From Lactobacillus colini (lineage in GTDB: Bacteria > Bacillota > Bacilli > Lactobacillales > Lactobacillaceae), in the NCBI RefSeq assembly GCF_017874575.1, contig NZ_JAGGLU010000009.1, forward strand, positions 22,646 through 86,645: a stretch of 64,000 nucleotides of DNA. Direction: 5' to 3'. Shown here one piece after another: positions 62,817 through 64,000 of this stretch; within the stretch, counting starts at the first letter, position 1, and every line of letters begins with the position of its first letter. The notes beneath the pieces are model-generated. The model worked only from the letters and a program-made list of their open reading frames with translations, had not been told where the DNA came from and did no database searches. The translations under genes and the position numbers were made by a program.

Positions 62817-63656
62817 ATGACTAAGGATTCAAAAGTATGGTTAATTACTGGTGCAAGTAGAGGTATGGGAAAGGATTTTGCTCAAGCTGCTCTAAATAAT
62901 GGTGATAAAGTAGTCGTTACTGCTAGAAAAGTTGAAAAGCTTGACCAAGCCTTTGAAGATGCAGATAACTTACTAAAAGTATCATTAGATGTTACTGATG
63001 CAGATTCAATAACTACAGCTCTAAAAAAAGCTATTAATAAATTTGGTCAAATAGATATTTTATTAAACAGCGCCGGAAACTTTTATGGTGGATATTTTGA
63101 AGAGATTAGTCCTCAACAAATGCGTGCTCAATTTGAAACTAATGTTTTCGGAACAATGAGTTTAACTAGAAGTGTGTTACCAATTATGCGCAAACAAAGA
63201 TCCGGTCACATAATTACATTGTCATCTAGTGCCGGACTTGCAGGCTTTGAATTTAATTCAGCTTATTCAGCTTCTAAGTTTGCTCTTGAAGGTTGGATGG
63301 AAGCTTTAGTTCCAGAATTAGCCCCATTCAATATTAAATTAACAATTGTTGAGCCTGGGTTCTTTCGCTCTGAGTTTTTAACTAAGAATTCAACTAAATT
63401 TGGTGATATTGAAATTGCTGATTATACCGAAAGAAGTAAGAAGTATCAGGATTTCTTTATTGAGCAAAATGGAAAACAGCCTGGTAATCCTAAAAAATTA
63501 GCAAAAGCTCTAGTACAAATTGGTCATGAAGATAATCCACCAGTACATTTTGTAGCAGGTGAAGATGCGATTGGAGCCGCAGAAGATAAAATTAAGAAAT
63601 TACAAGCTGATATTGATAGATATCGTAATATCTCGACAGATATGAGCTTTGATTAA
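62817..63656 (+). CDS. Short-chain dehydrogenase/reductase
   Basis: 279 residues. Cofactor loop TGASRGMGKDFAQAA (TGxxxGxG), NSAGNFYGGYFEE (NAG-like), catalytic Ser in TLSSSAGLAGFEFN, and YSASKFALEG with the Tyr-x3-Lys pair; VEPGFFRSEFL follows. It probably uses NADP(H), since an Arg follows the loop strand (VVTARKVEK). The substrate is unknown. AGAAAGGAAC precedes ATG 62817. Divergence from a MerR regulator suggests induction by carbonyl or oxidative stress. Confidence 0.92.
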   Translation: MTKDSKVWLITGASRGMGKDFAQAALNNGDKVVVTARKVEKLDQAFEDADNLLKVSLDVTDADSITTALKKAINKFGQIDILLNSAGNFYGGYFEEISPQQMRAQFETNVFGTMSLTRSVLPIMRKQRSGHIITLSSSAGLAGFEFNSAYSASKFALEGWMEALVPELAPFNIKLTIVEPGFFRSEFLTKNSTKFGDIEIADYTERSKKYQDFFIEQNGKQPGNPKKLAKALVQIGHEDNPPVHFVAGEDAIGAAEDKIKKLQADIDRYRNISTDMSFD

Positions 63657-63849
63657 AGATAATTATTATCTATCATAGCAGATAACTAGGAATAGAATCA
63701 TTCATTAATAGAATAATTTTACTGATCTGGGTATGCTAGTGCTATTTAATTTCATCAAAAAAGTCCCAAACAACAATATTTATCATATTTAATTCAAGCA
63801 GTATCAAGATAAAAATATTTATTTGATAATTTATAGATTTAAAACTTGA

Positions 63850-63855
63850 TATAAT
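63850..63855 (+). promoter_or_regulatory. Putative -10 of the repeat-tract gene
   Basis: A perfect TATAAT lies 48 bases before the start codon. No well-spaced -35 is evident (TTGATA at 63823 would be 21 bases away). Confidence 0.45.
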
Positions 63856-63902
63856 TGTTAGGTAAAAGTAACGCATTATTGTATTTTAGAAGGGAAAATA
63901 AT

Positions 63903-64000
63903 ATGAGCACAGCACAGCACAGCACAGCACAGCACAGCACAGCACAGCACAGCACAGCACAGCACAGCACAGCACAGCACAGCACAGCACAGCACAGCAC
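63903..64000 (+). CDS. Start of a gene beginning with a pentanucleotide repeat tract (3' end outside window)
   Basis: GAAGGGA (63889-63894) lies eight bases before ATG 63903, a good initiation site. From the next base the DNA is AGCAC repeated without interruption to the window end. Translated, it gives Ser-Thr-Ala-Gln-His over and over. The three possible frames encode the same five residues in rotated order, and none holds a stop. Only copy number modulo three therefore decides which frame continues downstream. The product cannot be named because the unique sequence lies beyond the window. The lack of a hydrophobic start suggests a cytoplasmic protein. Confidence 0.6.
   Translation, partial: MSTAQHSTAQHSTAQHSTAQHSTAQHSTAQHS
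63906..64000 (+). repeat. Pentanucleotide microsatellite (AGCAC), 19 copies, reaching the window edge
   Basis: 95 bases of perfect AGCAC repeats begin directly after the ATG at 63903. The total number is at least 19 since the window ends within the tract. Confidence 0.97.

Overview
The window is AT-rich Firmicute DNA, best explained as a chromosomal segment of a Lactobacillus of the acidophilus/gasseri/johnsonii type. The evidence is a pair of aggregation-promoting-factor (Apf) genes, a YSIRK-type signal and LPQTG-anchored adhesin with Mub/MucBP-like repeats, trehalose PTS genes, a manganese-type riboswitch before a P-type ATPase, a tyrosine T-box before an NhaC-family transporter, nicotinate salvage (pncB-nadE), and the core run pcrA-ligA-camS-gatCAB-dagK. 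The species cannot be fixed from sequence alone.

Layout. 1-7.3 kb is accessory and decaying: the end of a DsbA-family gene, a tRNA-Thr, two broken restriction-modification genes, one intact GmrSD-like DUF262/DUF1524 gene, a MazF-like toxin whose antitoxin looks truncated, a frameshifted MFS transporter, a histidine phosphatase stopped inside its RHG motif, and a GNAT enzyme. 7.5-12 kb is a large repetitive wall-anchored adhesin. 12-17.5 kb holds a PEBP protein and the divergent trehalose locus (treB / treR-treA). 17.5-24.6 kb holds a TIM-barrel protein with a cre-like site, an M42 peptidase, an intact histidine phosphatase, the two convergent apf genes with WalR-like boxes, a GNAT and a HAD protein lacking key catalytic residues. 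24.6-28.3 kb is bounded by two near-identical tRNA-Gln copies and carries DUF6176, an L-2-hydroxyacid dehydrogenase and an unrecognised membrane-spanning protein. 28.4-44.1 kb holds rhodanese, a beta-helix protein with a GntR regulator, teichoic-acid and surface-glycan glycosyltransferases, NAD salvage, the riboswitch-controlled cation ATPase, a TagB/F-like enzyme plus flippase, and SprT. 44.2-61 kb is mostly housekeeping: tRNA-Leu, an ECF S component, a GH73 hydrolase, pcrA, ligA, camS, gatCAB, dagK, and rlmD-type rRNA methylation, with a TMEM175 channel, a BI-1 protein and the tyrosine-T-box transporter lying between dagK and the methyltransferase. 61-64 kb is accessory again: a Doc/AbrB-like toxin-antitoxin pair beside a RelE remnant, a MerR/SDR divergent pair, and finally a start codon followed directly by at least 19 copies of a 5-bp repeat that runs off the window.

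How it fits together. Much of the window concerns the cell envelope: adhesin, Apf proteins, GH73, CamS lipoprotein, TagA/TagD/TagB-like enzymes and glycosyltransferases. Five envelope or membrane genes appear to start with TTG after a strong Shine-Dalgarno sequence. Small-molecule control is visible directly in the DNA: a TreR-type operator in the treB promoter, a yybP-ykoY-like RNA, a Tyr T-box and a cre-like box. The strongest unexplained signal is the terminal AGCAC tract, which has the architecture of a phase-variable gene; because the window ends inside it, the gene it controls is not visible.
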